Assembly: GCA_002900995.3 (NCBI GenBank)
Contig: CM035309.1
Span: 1,556,389-1,620,388 of the forward strand
Direction: 5' to 3'
Length of the DNA: 64,000 nt
Origin: Ganoderma boninense
Taxonomy: Eukaryota > Basidiomycota > Agaricomycetes > Polyporales > Polyporaceae
The position numbers and the translations under genes are program-made. Below are positions 41,911 through 53,472 of this stretch, piece after piece; the first letter of the stretch is position 1; the number at the start of each line of letters is the position of its first letter. Below the pieces are notes generated by a model, which was given only the letters and a program-made list of their open reading frames with translations, did not search any database and was not told where the DNA came from.

Positions 41911-42953
41911 TTAGCGCCCAACCAGCTGCGCATCTGCGATGGGATTTGCGTGTATCGTCACCTGCAATGCATGAGAATATTCAAAGCTGGTCAGCGTATC
42001 ACGTTCGTGACCGTATAGGATCAGAGACCGCATTCTAATCGAAGGCGATGGCTCGGGCTGTGTGCACGAGAGTGCAGCGTCACCGCCCGAAAGCACATGG
42101 TGGCGGAGCAGGGCCGGGATGATACCGAGAAGGATCTGATTTGCACATACATGGGTCGTCCGAATCTCGTTCAAAGGCCTGTTCTTCGCGTTCACTGGTA
42201 CTCGCTCCATGGCCTCTAGCGTCGAATCCGCGCCATCAATGACCTATCCCGTTGATGCGGGAGGTGCATGAGGTGAATGAGTCTTGGAACATGTGAATGG
42301 ACGTGTCTTTGTAGGTCTACCTTGCCGACGATCGTGTACTTGCCATCAAGGTGTGGCTGCTTTGCATAGGTGATGAAGAATTGGGACTTATTCGTATCTG
42401 GGCCGGAGTTCGCCATAGCTAGGATGCCCCGATTGTTGAACTGGAGGAAGAAACAGGGACGACATTGATCCTTGTCGTGGGGGGCTTGGCAAGAAGCACG
42501 TACCTTGAGAGTAGAGCGAACCTCGTCAGAGAATGGTTTGCCCCAAATGCCTTGACCACCCTTCCCGGAGCCCGTTGGGTCGCCTGTTTGTATCATAAAG
42601 CTCTTGATGTTCCGATGCCAGAGAGTGTTATCGTAGTAGCCTGATGCACAGAGGGCGAGGAAGTTCTTGCGAGAATGATTGATATGCAGGGTGGGAGAGC
42701 GTGGATGTCAGAAGATGGGAACACCGGGGGAAAGGCAGGCATGGTGGCGCACCTCTGCTGCCTTGGGTACCGCTTCGCAAAACACCTCAACCTAGACAAG
42801 GTGGGAAGCGATGTCAGGGTGGAACAGCCAGGAGATAAGTACGGTGGAGGCTGAATAAATACTTTGATGTCGCCGTGGGTGGTGTGCAGCGTGACTGACT
42901 GGAGAACATCAGCTAGGAGCGATCAGCAGGCTCGAACGGGATGCGCGCACCAT
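41911..42953 (-). CDS. CYP10: Peptidyl-prolyl cis-trans isomerase, cyclophilin PPIL3/Cyp10 type
   Basis: Small single-domain cyclophilin; PPIL3 proteins are found with the spliceosome. Seven exons give about 167 residues. The ATG (42951-42953) is alone in exon 1 and is followed at once by a 52-nt intron. Exon 2 (42863-42898) reads SVTLHTTHGDIK, exon 3 (42753-42791) VEVFCEAVPKAAE, exon 4 (42504-42665) NFLALCASGYYDNTLWHRNI with SFMIQTGDPTGSGKGG, and exon 5 (42321-42440) GILAMANSGPDTNKSQFFIT. The last exons give VIDGADSTLEAMERVPVNAK and VTIHANPIADAQLVGR. The active-site pattern is close to the norm: H-R before N-I-K replaces the usual F-H-R-V-I, and FMIQTGDPTG and SQFFIT are intact. Confidence 0.94.
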
Positions 42954-43384
42954 GGCGATCCCCTTCTTGTTCCCAGCTGGTCGAGGAGAGAGGCAGTGCC
43001 AAGCAGGCCGAGGAGGAGTGGTGCAGCAGCAGAGGAGGGCCAGCGGTGGCCGAAAGAGGACAGACAGTTGGCCGTGCTCGAAGGATGGATATCCGGATCG
43101 GGGGGCCGCGGAGTTTGGAGCGCGGATGTGCCGGCGGAGAGTCGGCGGAGTCGTGGCGGCGTGACGGAGGGTGGCCCGGGAGTGATGGCCGGATTATGGA
43201 CGCTGCGGGCGGTCGAGCACCGTACTGCCCTACCGTCATCAGCGCGCGTCCGAACGATGAACTCTATAAATCCGCCTTCTCTGCTTCTCGTCCCTCCCTT
43301 TCCCTCCGTCCCGCACGACGACATCCACTTCACAGGGCCCCCCGCGACCCGTCCCCTTCCTGGCCCCCTCCCTCATCTCCCGCG
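42954..43384. promoter_or_regulatory. Shared promoter of the cyclophilin and G-alpha genes
   Basis: 431 bp between two divergent start codons, so both promoters must lie here. The stretch just before 43385 is C/T-rich (CTCCCTTTCCCTCC), common in fungal leaders. A CTATAAATCC element at 43262-43271 is a plausible TATA box for the G-alpha gene. Confidence 0.5.
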
Positions 43385-45495
43385 ATGATCACCACTCCGA
43401 GGCCGCCATCCGTCCATTCTACCACCACCGACGCCGACCCATTTACCGCCTTTCTCAGGCCCCCCACCTCCGAAACCGAGCATGAGCGCGTAGACAGGCT
43501 GCGCAAGGAAGCCGACGCCAAGCGCGTCAGCGATAACATTGACGAGGAGATCAGGGCTGACAGGGAGCGGATTCGCAAGAGCAAGCAGGACATCCGGGTG
43601 AGTTTCGCATCCCATGCCCCATCGCTCCCTCTCCACTTGACAGCATGCGAAGCTATGCTGGAGTCATGCATTTTGTACCCGGACTGCCAATAAGGGCTTA
43701 AACCCGGTGTATCTCTGTCTTTTCGGAGGCATGTATGCGCGGTCAGCATAGTTTCTAACCTGATATGTTCCAGCTACTGCTCCTTGGTCAGGCCGAATCT
43801 GGCAAGTCCACCCTCCAGAAGCAGTTCCAGCTACTCTACAACCCTGGGGCCCTCGACGCCGAGCGACTTTCCTGGAGAACTGTCATTTACTTCAACATCG
43901 CTCGCCCAATCCGCCGCATAATCGAGGCTCTGGAAACAACGCCGGAAGGGGACGACGACGACGACATTGAAGCGGGTTTCGGTGTGCCGGCTGCGCCGAT
44001 TGGGTTGCCTTCCACAGGAGACGAAGCGTCTTTATCTCCCTCTACGCAATCGAGCATCGACAAGCAAGTTGCCCTCTTCCGCACTCGCCTGTCTGCACTC
44101 CTTGCTGCCGAAGCTCAGTTGGCAGATCGTCTATCGGGTGGCGTCAATGTTTCTGGATCTGGCAAGGGCAGCGTTTTTGTCCGCACCGGATGGCAATCGC
44201 GTAGCATTGGTCTTCCCTTCGGTAAAGGGCGCGAGCGCACAGCCAGCGCTGGTCGCTTCAGCTTTAACGGCGGCCGTGGGTCCATAGACAACCAGAGAGG
44301 CAACGAGGTGGAACTCCAGCCGCGGCAGTCCGACTCGGAGGAGGACAAGCTCATCCATGAAGTCGCTTCAATTCTCAACTCATGTGAGGCGGACATCAGA
44401 GAGTTGTGGGAGATGCCTGCTGTTAAACGTCTCCGCGAGCGCAGACGTCTGAAGTTGGAAGAATGGGCTGATTAGTGAGTGCTTTGCGATGTTGATCCTT
44501 GGGGCGACATATCGAGCAGTCGCTGATTGTTCCGTGATAGTTTCTTGGACAATCTCGCACGCGTCTCGAATGCCGGATACATTCCCACCACCGGTACGCC
44601 GCATCCACACCTCAATGTGAGATGAATTCTCACCGACATATGGCTACAGAGGATATTCTACATGCTCGCATTCAGACGATGGGTGTTGCTGAGCACGTTT
44701 TTGACATGTCTGTCCACGGCCGCACAGTCCGATGGCACCTTTTCGACGTTGGCGGTGCCCGCGGTCAACGGCACTCCTGGATCCCTTACTTCGATGATGC
44801 GTATGTGGCAGGCCATTATTGCGACCGGGGACCCCAATGCTGACAGCTAGAGTCTAGCAATGCGATCATATTCTTGGCTCCTGTGAGCGCCTTCGATCAG
44901 GTGAGCCGCCTTATTTTATTTTCACGGGGAGGAACTAACAACGCGGGGTTTTTGGTGCAGTACCTGGATGAAGATCCCAAAACGAACAGAGTGGACGATT
45001 CGCTGCAGCTGTTCAAGCAGATCTGCTCGAACCAGCTACTCAAACGCGCGCATCTAGTATTGTTCCTGAGTGCGCAGTTTTGCCCTTATGGTGCCTAAGC
45101 TTGACTGACATCGCTCTTTCCAGACAAGACGGATGTTCTGAAATCGAAACTTGCCACTGGCGTTAAGGTCAACAAGTTGTGAGTGTATGCGCCAATAATG
45201 GCTATCTGGAAGCTCACCTGTTTATAGCATTACGTCCTATGGCGATCGAGCCAACGAGTACGATGCGGTTGTTGCCTACTTCAAGGCCCACTTCGCTCAG
45301 GTTCACCGTCGGAATAACGAGAGCAACCGTGTACTGTTCTCCCATCTTACCAGTGTTGTGGTACGCATTGTATCAGTACTCGTTCCATGCATCAGCTCAC
45401 ATGTGTTCCAGGATACGAAAGCGATGCAGAGCATCATCACGGATGTCCGTGATTCTATATTCCGCGGATACCTCAAGTCCGCCGCTCTCGTCTAA
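43385..45495 (+). CDS. Atypical heterotrimeric G-protein alpha subunit
   Basis: GTP-binding signalling protein. Nine exons: 43385-43597, 43774-44474, 44541-44593, 44650-44800, 44858-44900, 44961-45069, 45124-45178, 45228-45360 and 45412-45495, all in phase. The P-loop is LLLLGQAESGKSTLQKQFQL. The helical domain carries a long acidic/Ser/Gly insertion (EGDDDDDIEAG through RFSFNGGRGS, roughly 130 residues). Switch I is HARIQTMG, with the Arg and the magnesium-binding Thr kept. Switch II is DVGGARGQRHSW, with Ala at the position of the catalytic Gln (DVGGQ in normal G-alpha). G4 NKTD is rebuilt across an intron; the G5 region reads ITSYGDRANEYD. There is no Gly-2 for myristoylation (MITT...). 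It belongs to the divergent G-alpha paralogues of mushrooms; hydrolysis is probably slow, by inference. Confidence 0.9.
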
Positions 45496-46569
45496 AGATC
45501 CGTTTGTCACGCACATCTCGCCTGTAGTAACCTTATTTACCCTCGTCTCTTCTGTATGGTCGTCGCACACATGGGCTCTCGACTATTGTACCACCACGTT
45601 CGCTCCCCGCTCTGGCTCACGCTTCTATGATTCCTTTCCCTCCCATCCGCCAGTCCAGATCCTTGTAGTCCACTCCATACCACCCGCCGTTAGCACAGCT
45701 GTTGGTTCTTTGTCCCCCCTATCATTGCATTGGCTCATCGTCCATCCTCATGAAACGTCGATTTTCCTCCCTCTCCCATGTCGCCCGGATTGTGTATCTT
45801 ACCCATAGATCCTTGCCCCACGCAACCCCCTGGACGGTGCGATTGCGCACGTAATATTTCTCCGAATCGGGACATTCCCTCCTCATCATTTAGTATTATT
45901 CCTGTGGTCTGTCGCTATCGCTGTACCTATACTGGATTGTAAAGAGCTGTCCTCGACACAGCTGTAATACCGGGCTGGACCTCCATTCTGTTGGTCGGTC
46001 CTTTTCGTGGATTACTAGCACCGTCTTGAGGGTGCCATGATCCGCGATGTCTGCCTTTGGATACACGGGCTCAATACAATCGACACCATGTGCACGAAGC
46101 ATCGTCAGCCAGATTCTAGCCCCCTCGTGATGATTCAGAATGCGAGTCGTTAACCACCTCCGTAGCCGACTGTCGACAACAGTCGTTGGACGCCGTGTCA
46201 CTGGCATTAATCCCACTAGTGCTGTGACACACTGTCACTGTGTCCCTAGGGTGAAGAAATCTGGGTCGCTGGACGGCTTTTTAACCAATGCAACGCCACC
46301 AGAACGCCACCAGACTCGTCGCTGAACATTCACAAGATCTAGGCAAGATCAGTGTTAGAATGTCGACATGCCAACACATCTCTCGAGCACAAATTCTGCC
46401 TGTTCAGTCCTGCACACCCGGCAACAATGGCAAACCAAGGTCTGCCAGAGTCTACCAGAGTCTGTCCCAGAACACAACTGAACCCAACGTCCGCACTGCG
46501 GCGAAAATACGAGTCAAGTCCTCCATATGCAAGTCATCTATATCTCATCCATGACTATAGATCCCCGAT
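45496..46569. other. 3' flanks of the convergent G-alpha and RTT106 genes
   Basis: 1.07 kb between two stop codons. A 106-codon minus frame (45896-46216) has no known domain. The stretch 46200-46500 has short repeated words (CCAGAGTCT, CGCCACCAGA) but no clear array. Mostly 3' untranslated sequence. Confidence 0.45.
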
Positions 46570-48249
46570 TCAATCGTCAAGCTCGTCCTCCTCGTCCTCG
46601 TCGCTTTCCCCCCCTGCAGCCCCTGCACGTCGCCCACCTCCCATCATATCCTGTTCGACCATGCCCACGACGGCTTCGACCGCCGCGCGGGACATGCGTG
46701 GCATCGCGCCGGGGCGCAAGAGCGGATGGTGCTTAGGGTCTAGCTCCTCTTCTTCAGCATCTTCCTCGTCTCCGGTCGCTTCGTCGCTCGCGTCTCCCTC
46801 CTCATCTTCGTCTCCGCCCTCGCCTTCATCTTCGCTCGCATTCGACCCCGACTCGGTGCCGCTGTCCTCATCCGACACGTCCGTGCTCGTGACCTCGAAG
46901 TCATCGTCCTCCTCATCGTCCGTATCCTCGTTCCGGGGATCAGCCTCGCGTGCGACAGCCTTGCCCTTGCCTTTAGCATCCGACGAAAGCCCCGCGCCCT
47001 CTGCGCCGTCGTCTGCCAGGGAGGATTCCACCTCGCGCCCGAAGCGAGTCCGGCGCGCCTTGATCCACCGTCCAATGGGCTCCTGCTCCCGCCCGTCGAC
47101 CATGCCGAAGTCGATGTCAACCGCATCGTCTTTCTCATCGTCACTCGCCTCGTCCGCATCCTCGACTTCTGTGCCAGCCTTCTTCGCCTTGGCTTTTCCG
47201 GCAGCAGCAGAGGCATGCCCGTTCGCGGGCGAGCCGCCGCCGCCTATTCGGCGGAGGATCACAGAGCACGTCCGACCAGTCGCGGTGAGCGTGCGCACGC
47301 CCTCGACGACCTGGTCGCCACCCTGACCTTTGGATGCGGGCGCGAGGTGTTCGAGCGCGAAGAACTCGCACGGCTTGCCGTCCCACAAGACGCCACCATC
47401 GAGGAACCACAGCGTGCCCTCCTTCGCGCCACGATACGCTTCGACGCCCGCGATGCCGCCGCCCTCCTGGCTGCCCGCTGCGCTGCGGAAGACAGTGGTA
47501 GATGGCTCGAGCGCGTGAACGGGGAGGTGTGAGAGGAACGTGCGGAGCTGGGGGAGTGACGGCTGGCCCTTCGGGTGCGTCGTGTTCGACTCGGCGGTCG
47601 ACGTCGTGAGGGCCGCAGTAAGCGTCGCGTCAAGCCCGAAGACCAGCTGCGGGGACGCGGCGTCCTTGTCTTTTACCGCCGCCGCTGCGGCGCCCTTGGG
47701 CGGAGCGGTGGGGACGTCGGAGGAAAGGAGGATGACGGACCAGTGCGGTTTGGACTTCCCACGCGTAGGGAGCAGGAAGGCGCGCCGCAGGGCGGAGAGG
47801 GGGATGGGCGGGTACTCTTCCTTGTGCGACGCGGGGTTCGTGAGGCGGATGGACGAGCGGTGGACGTCGATGTTGACCTTCTTGCGAATGGGCGTCGAGA
47901 CGGAGATGGCGTGGAGGGAGAACACGAGGCTGTCGTCGCCATCCTGAAGGGAAGGGGCTTCGCCGTCTGTCCTCGCGCGTTTGGACGACGGAGGGGACTC
48001 GTCGTCCCTAGGGCGTTTCTGGCTTGGGCGGGTGGGCTCACCGCGTTTCAGGTCGTCTACGATTTTGGAGGCACGAGGCTGGAGGTCGGCCCAGCCTGGG
48101 AATGCCCCAATGGTTGGTGCTTCCGCACCAACTGCGAGACGCAGAAGGGTCTCTACGATAGTCTTGATTTCTGGGAGAAGCCCGTGGTCGAGCTGTTTTC
48201 GGATGTGATCTGGGAGCAGTGGCTGGAGGGCATCCAAGTACGATGTCAT
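46570..48249 (-). CDS. RTT106: Histone chaperone Rtt106
   Basis: Nuclear chaperone that delivers newly made H3-H4, acetylated at H3K56, during replication-coupled nucleosome assembly. It is a single 559-residue exon. The N-terminal dimerisation region (MTSYLDALQPLLPDHIRKQL) is followed by a basic linker (SQKRPRDDESPPSSKRART). The tandem PH-like domains cover roughly residues 100-345: SLVFSLHAISVSTPIRKKV, SALRRAFLLPTRGKSKPHWS, PQLVFGLDATLTAAL, GVEAYRGAKEGTLWFLDGGV and EFFALEHLAPAS, ending at GRTCSVILRR. The C-terminal ~200 residues are strongly acidic (DTDDEEDDDFEV and a similar end EDEEDELDD), typical of histone chaperones. There is no intron, unlike its neighbours. The antisense strand also has long open frames, a result of the high GC content. 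Confidence 0.9.
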   Translation of the reverse strand: MTSYLDALQPLLPDHIRKQLDHGLLPEIKTIVETLLRLAVGAEAPTIGAFPGWADLQPRASKIVDDLKRGEPTRPSQKRPRDDESPPSSKRARTDGEAPSLQDGDDSLVFSLHAISVSTPIRKKVNIDVHRSSIRLTNPASHKEEYPPIPLSALRRAFLLPTRGKSKPHWSVILLSSDVPTAPPKGAAAAAVKDKDAASPQLVFGLDATLTAALTTSTAESNTTHPKGQPSLPQLRTFLSHLPVHALEPSTTVFRSAAGSQEGGGIAGVEAYRGAKEGTLWFLDGGVLWDGKPCEFFALEHLAPASKGQGGDQVVEGVRTLTATGRTCSVILRRIGGGGSPANGHASAAAGKAKAKKAGTEVEDADEASDDEKDDAVDIDFGMVDGREQEPIGRWIKARRTRFGREVESSLADDGAEGAGLSSDAKGKGKAVAREADPRNEDTDDEEDDDFEVTSTDVSDEDSGTESGSNASEDEGEGGDEDEEGDASDEATGDEEDAEEEELDPKHHPLLRPGAMPRMSRAAVEAVVGMVEQDMMGGGRRAGAAGGESDEDEEDELDD

Positions 48250-48617
48250 AACGAGGCTGGTGGTTGGTGGCGGGATGGACGCTCGTTGGTTTGGGACTGG
48301 GCCAAGTCAGACAAGGTCAGAGGAGGGTATGTGCTGTCGTGTGCAGCCGGTGTCACGAGCAAGAGAGGACAATGGGAAATAGAGCCGGCCACCAGCTCGT
48401 GGACGCGACCAGAATATGTAAGTGGCGTCGCGCGCGCGAACTCTACGCGTCCAGTTACCGTGACATCCATATATAGGCAGCAGGACGTCACGCTCCCCCG
48501 GTAACCTCCAAGTCAAAACAAACAGGAACTATCGCATTAGAAGAAAGATGCTCGAGTTGTTGGGTGTGTACAGATCCGATTAGCTTCTTCTAGAGTCCAT
48601 CCGTACGCTTGGGTCTA
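48250..48617. other. Promoter of RTT106 and 3' end of CAP2
   Basis: 368 bp between the RTT106 start and the CAP2 stop, both on the minus strand. It should hold the RTT106 promoter. No motif recognised. Confidence 0.45.
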
Positions 48618-49852
48618 TCACCGCTTGATGAAGCCCACAAGCTCCTTCTGCAACTCTCGCTGCCTCCTTGCCTTCTCCAGGTCGTCCAGAGATCGAAGGT
48701 CGAAGACTACGTCCCGAGTCTTCCCAAAGTAGACCTATATATGCGGAACGTCATTGTTCAGAACATTGGCACGCATAACCGCACACACGCATGGGTAGCC
48801 GGGAGGAGGGAGATGTGGGGGCGGCATGGAACTCACCTCCTGCAGCTGATTGCGCATCTTGATCTCCATCTCCTCAACCATCTTGCCTGTGTTCGTGATA
48901 TGCGACGCCTGGTCCTGCAGTGGAAAGTCTTGTTCCCCCTGGCGCGTCATGCTCCCGCTCAGCATCACCTCTCCCTCTCGCTTCCCGTTGTCTCCCTCCG
49001 CCTTCTCGGAACCGACCCGCCCGCCTTTGCCCACCCCCGACTCCTCCTTGCTTCCCCTTGTCGAGGCTGATCGGTCGACCATCTGCAGCATGATCGTGGA
49101 AGTGAGCTTGTAGTGTGCTTGCCGGCCGCGCTCTGCTGCCTCGAAGACGTGGATAGAGTCCCAGGAACCCGAAGGCTCTCCGGGAGATTGTGGGGCCAGT
49201 GCTGTGGTAGAGGGTTGGATAGCACAGGGTTTAGCCGAGCCGACGCGGAATGCAAATGTACATACTCTTCTTTGAGCAGCACTACACCGGCGAACCCGCC
49301 GTCATCGAGATCCCAAAGGAAGACGGACGATACACCGCCCTCGTAGTACCTACACGCAGGCAATCAGTGTCCGTTCGCAGTAGAGACGCGGAGATCTGGC
49401 TTCGGAGACGGACAATGCGACTCACATCTCGCGGTAGGTATCGAATGCCTCGTTGGCCGTGATCTCCAGCTTGCGCAGCTTCGGAGACGGGACAGTGCCA
49501 TCCTCGAGCGGCGGATCGTACTCATTTGACCATGGCGACCTGTACGACGGTTGCGCAAGTGAGAATCGGCATGCGCCCGCTCGGGGCGTGCGGCGAAGTG
49601 TACCGCCCGTCACCACTTCTACGGCTCAATGGCTACGCACCGGTAGCTGTCCCCATCCCTGTTGTAGTCGCACGCGAGGTACTCCTTCCCTGTCGCGCGA
49701 TCCGTCAAGACCTTCAGGGGCTGGTCGACACTGCCCAGGAGGTCGTCCGCGTAGTCCGGGCACATCGCCACGAGCGAGGCGACGTTCTCCTCAACGTGCG
49801 TGGGCGGCAGGCGCCGCATGAGATCGAGCATCGAATCGACGAGGTCGCCCAT
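48618..49852 (-). CDS. CAP2: F-actin-capping protein subunit beta
   Basis: Beta half of the CapZ heterodimer, which caps actin barbed ends in cortical patches. Exon 1 (49641-49852) reads [20 protein letters not shown] with [20 protein letters not shown] and [15 protein letters not shown]. Exon 2 (49426-49539) reads [20 protein letters not shown]. Exon 3 (from 49349) reads [20 protein letters not shown] with GVVLLKE. Then come [32 protein letters not shown] and [20 protein letters not shown], and a last exon [20 protein letters not shown] ending GFIKR. Each block matches the family in order. The junction after exon 3 (about 49200-49260) is not certain, and a Gly/Ser/Glu-rich insertion follows the LTSTIM block. 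Confidence 0.92.
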
Positions 49853-50227
49853 GTTCGGGGAATGTCCAAGAGTATAGCAGATGAAGCTGGGTGATGAAAC
49901 GACGAGGGCGCGAGGAAGTTAGTGTTCGGTCGCGGCGCTGGGGTAGCGGGGCAGAAAGTGTCCTGCGCCGGATCAGAGTGTCGGGCCGTTACAATGCGCT
50001 GCGTATCTGGCGGAGGATTCAAAGCAGCCAAGGATTGCAGGATACTATGGAGGGGACCTAAGACAAATGGAAGAACGACGAAGTACAGAGCTCGCCCTGT
50101 GGACTTGAACGAGTCTCGGATACAAGCGATGCTCAATTATCTGTCTGTCACACGAAGCGCCCGGGAGGCGACCTCTTCATCGGGAGATGGCGTATACGGC
50201 CGCGATGCGTTACATGACATTTTCTAC
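49853..50227. other. Promoter of CAP2 and 3' end of TAN1
   Basis: 375 bp between two minus-strand genes. No feature beyond the expected promoter and 3' flank. Confidence 0.45.
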
Positions 50228-51541
50228 CTAGTCACACAGATTCTCATACGCTTGTTTTTTCGTTGTCAGCCTCTGCCCCTGTGGTTGTCGGCCCAACAGA
50301 GAGACAGCATCCACCTTCTCCTTATCCAAGACACGACCTACACCATTCTCATCCTTCAGGTTCTTCACGTTTGCGATTTCCATGACGTTGAACTTTTGCA
50401 GCTTGTAGTAGTCTTTGACCACGCCGATGCCGCAAACGCTCTGTACGGAATATATGAGGCTAAATCTCTCGCTAGCAGAGACATGAATACCTTGAATATC
50501 TCAACGAGAATAAACAGCTCTGGGTCATCCAGGGACACAACATGGCCTTCCGGTACACACTTCGCAAGTTCCGGTATTAGCTTGTCTCGAGTTAAGGTAT
50601 TGTGGTTCCGCATCCGCAGCTCAATCTTGTACTGGAGTAGCGTCAAGACCTATGCGATCCAAAGGCCGGATACGACTCACCTTAAACTTCTTCTCGGGCT
50701 GTTCCGATAAAGCTGTCCTAACAATTCGCGAGCAGAGAGACTGGATTTCTGTGATATTCGCCACGCAACTCCCCGCTACGGGGGTGAGACGTTGCGAATA
50801 CCTAGTGAAATGAAATGTGAGACTAAGTTTCCTGAGACAATCGGGAAAAATTTTACCGTGTATGAGTGACTCCAGTATCTGCGACATTCTGTACGTGCGT
50901 TACTACTAGCTTGACGGGATCGACAGGTGGCTTGCATGCGATGAAAACGACTAGTCACGCTCGATCAGGTCCAACGTTCCTGGGTAACAACCTGTGCTTA
51001 CCGCAGGGCGTGCTTGTTTGGCAATTAGCTGCGCATAGAGTTAGCCACGTCGCAAGTTCACTAGAATGGGGACGTACCGAACCTTGTCTCCTTCCTAGGT
51101 CGTTTCATAGACGCTACCTCCTTCGCGATCTGCTTCTCAATATCATCGGCCCCTCCGTCGCCATCGTCGTCATCTGAGCCTTGTGGCTCATCACTCGCTG
51201 TGACAGATTCCGTGGGCCATAGTTGATTGGCTAGCTGAAACCGGACCATAAGAGTTAGTAACGGCGGAACCAGGAGAGAAGGATTTGCGCTTCCCACTTA
51301 CCGACTCGAATACATCATACAGCTCACCTACTGTCTGCCTTTTCTTTGCCTTTCACACAGGTCACCCAGACGCCTGGGCCATCAATATTCCGCTGGCCCC
51401 AAATCGGAGTCCCATCCTACATATTCGCGCAAGGCAATTAAGAACGACAGGATATGGCTGTCCAAACGATTAATCACTCACAGCCCTGAACCTCCGCCTG
51501 CCCTTGTCTCTACCATCGCTCTTCCTCTTTGCTTCGGACAT
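50228..51541 (-). CDS. TAN1: THUMP-domain tRNA acetylation factor (Tan1/THUMPD1)
   Basis: Tan1 binds tRNA and helps the Kre33/NAT10 acetyltransferase make N4-acetylcytidine at position 12 of tRNA-Ser and tRNA-Leu. The start MSEAKRKSDGRDKGRRRFRA is basic. Next are DGTPIWGQRNIDGPGVWVTC and QTVGELYDVFES, then LANQLWPTES with an acidic stretch, RFANCQTSTPC/VVFIACKPPVDPV and THTRYSQRLTPVAGSCVANI. The THUMP core is IELRMRNHNTLTRDKLIPEL with HVVSLDDPELFILVEIFK, ending SVCGIGVVKDYYKLQKFNVM. Around eight exons are present. One extra base at about 51338 breaks the frame between CVKGKEK and QTVGELYDVF, although the text on both sides matches the family; an assembly error is the simplest reading. Confidence 0.88.
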
Positions 51542-51840
51542 GTCGATTGGAACCTGTGCGCAGGGTTTTGTTGGGAGGCTTGGGCGAGGCGGTGTGCAGA
51601 TGCTGTCCGAGGCAGATGGCAGGCAGCGCGAACCCGAGAAATCAGCGTTTAGAGTGCTACCTGACTGGCGCCGGCCGGCAGCATCTTGACCTATGAACAT
51701 CACCATCGCTGGAACGCTCGCGGCGATGAACGTGAACAAGCAAACAGCGGTGTGCCATCGTTTCCCCGACCTCCATATTTTGTGGCGGGCAGAGATGGGT
51801 CGCCGTCTCTGCAACTCTCTCTCGCATACACCCACCTCTC
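51542..51840. promoter_or_regulatory. Shared promoter of TAN1 and the PP2C gene
   Basis: 299 bp between two divergent start codons. Both core promoters must be here; no TATA box is obvious. Confidence 0.45.
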
Positions 51841-53305
51841 ATGCCCTCCTACGAGCAACTTCGAAGCAGACTAGCGCAGCTCTACTCCGCCAAGACGGTC
51901 GACACTGGCCTCGGTGCCGAGGTCCACACGGTCACTTTCCAACCACTTCGTAGGAGAAGTAATCAGGATCGTCTGGTCATGCACCAGCTGAGCATACGCG
52001 GGCAGGAATGGTTGTTTCTGGCGGTTTGCGACGGTGAGCAGTCTGCTACCTTACTCACTCGGGCTGCTGACCGCGGTCTGCCGGTGAAAGGTCATGGTGG
52101 AGCCGCCACTGCCAGGTACACTGCGTCACATCTGCCGAGTCGCATTCGCGCAGCGCTGGAACGGCTCATAGACACCGACCTCCAAGGCCGACTAGATAGG
52201 CAGAACGTCTTTGAGAAGGCAGACGTTGTCTCGTCAGAACTCGGCCGATGTATAAGGGACTTCGACCGCGAGCTCGGCCATGTGGTGGAAACCATCTGCC
52301 CCGGACCAAGCAATATAAGTGCGAGGCAAGCTCGCCGCATCGTTTGGGAGTACCCAGACGCATTGCACAGGGCCTGTGCAGGTACCACTCTGGCCGCGGC
52401 CGTCATAAACCTTCAGCATAGGTTTCTGTGGACGATGAACGTTGGGGACTCAACGGTCGGTCAGTGCGCCACATATGTTGCACGTCGTCCGTGATGTTGA
52501 AAAGCTGAACCTGCTGGTAGCGCTGTCCACCGCAGATAGTGACGGCAAGCGATCAGCTCATGAGCTATACTCTCGACATTCACCAGAGTGCGATAGTGCC
52601 TTGGAGGGCCACCACCCTGGCGAGGCTGTAATACAACATGGCCGCGTACTGGGGTCACTTGCAGTTACACGGGGTAAGTGCCGCAACGGGACAGAGTCAG
52701 GTCTTTAGTGAAGTGTTGGAGCTCAAGCTCCACCCACAGCCATTGGGGATTTTGCCTTCAAGCTACCCGCGGCATACTCTAGCCATTTATTCCGCTTCTT
52801 GTCCACCGACTTTGGCGCACAAACGTTGAGGCGTAGCATCATAGAGCGCATACGATCTCCGCCATATGTCACGGCAGATCCGTTCGTGCAATTTGTCGAC
52901 CTAGGGGCGGTTTGGGACCAGAGTCCCATCCTCATGCTCTTCACGGACGGCGTCGACAAGCTCCTCAATAAGTCTCGATATTACTTTAATCCTCTCAGTA
53001 AGCCAGCGGTGATTATCGAGCCCCCGAATGCCGTCGCGGTCCTGTTACAGGACAAAATAGACGACAGCGTCGAGGACCTTCTGGGATATCGGGTTGACCC
53101 CCGATGGAGCGGAACCCTCAGGAACAGGGCGCTGGACGTCCTGGGGAACCTCATAGGCGGAACCAACAAACGGATATTGCAGTTGGTCATGGACCAGGAT
53201 CTCCTAGCTGATTGGACTGCCTACCCTCACCTGCATATTGACGATACCTCCATCATTATCTGTTCCTTTGTAGACTCGTCTCTCCCTACTCCACGACCGT
53301 CATGA
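51841..53305 (+). CDS. PP2C-family (PPM-type) protein phosphatase
   Basis: Metal-dependent Ser/Thr phosphatase. Exons 51841-52033, 52091-52459, 52536-52673 and 52740-53305 give 421 residues, all in phase. Motifs in order are RRRSNQDR, an N-terminal variant of the R..NED metal site; FLAVCDGHGGAATARY (spliced inside Gly), with the metal-binding Asp-Gly-His-Gly-Gly; AGTTLAAAVIN; TMNVGDSTVDSDG; HGRVLGSLAVTRAIGDFAFK (spliced inside Ala), the RAxGD motif; QSPILMLFTDGVDKLL, the third metal Asp; and HIDDTSIIICSF, the last motif with Thr where Asn is usual. The layout resembles the large mushroom PPM family, including mitochondrial pyruvate-dehydrogenase phosphatase relatives. No targeting peptide is seen, so the location and substrate are unknown. 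Confidence 0.9.
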
Positions 53306-53472
53306 CTAGTATGTCTCGGACCAGGCTGATACCCATATACCCACGAGGAACCTTTGTATTATCTATACGTGATGACCATGTAGAACATTTTGAACTGCCT
53401 CGCAGCATCTTGAATACACTATGCTCCCGTTTACAAGGACTCCTAGGTTCGCGTCATTCAATTCCATGAGGT
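53306..53472. other. 3' flanks between the PP2C and HD-domain genes
   Basis: 167 bp between convergent stop codons; 3' untranslated sequence only. Confidence 0.5.

Noticed and set aside
47575..48504. 309-codon plus-strand frame opposite RTT106
   Set aside because: It lies antisense to a clear histone chaperone gene and has no domain; it arises from GC-rich codon use.
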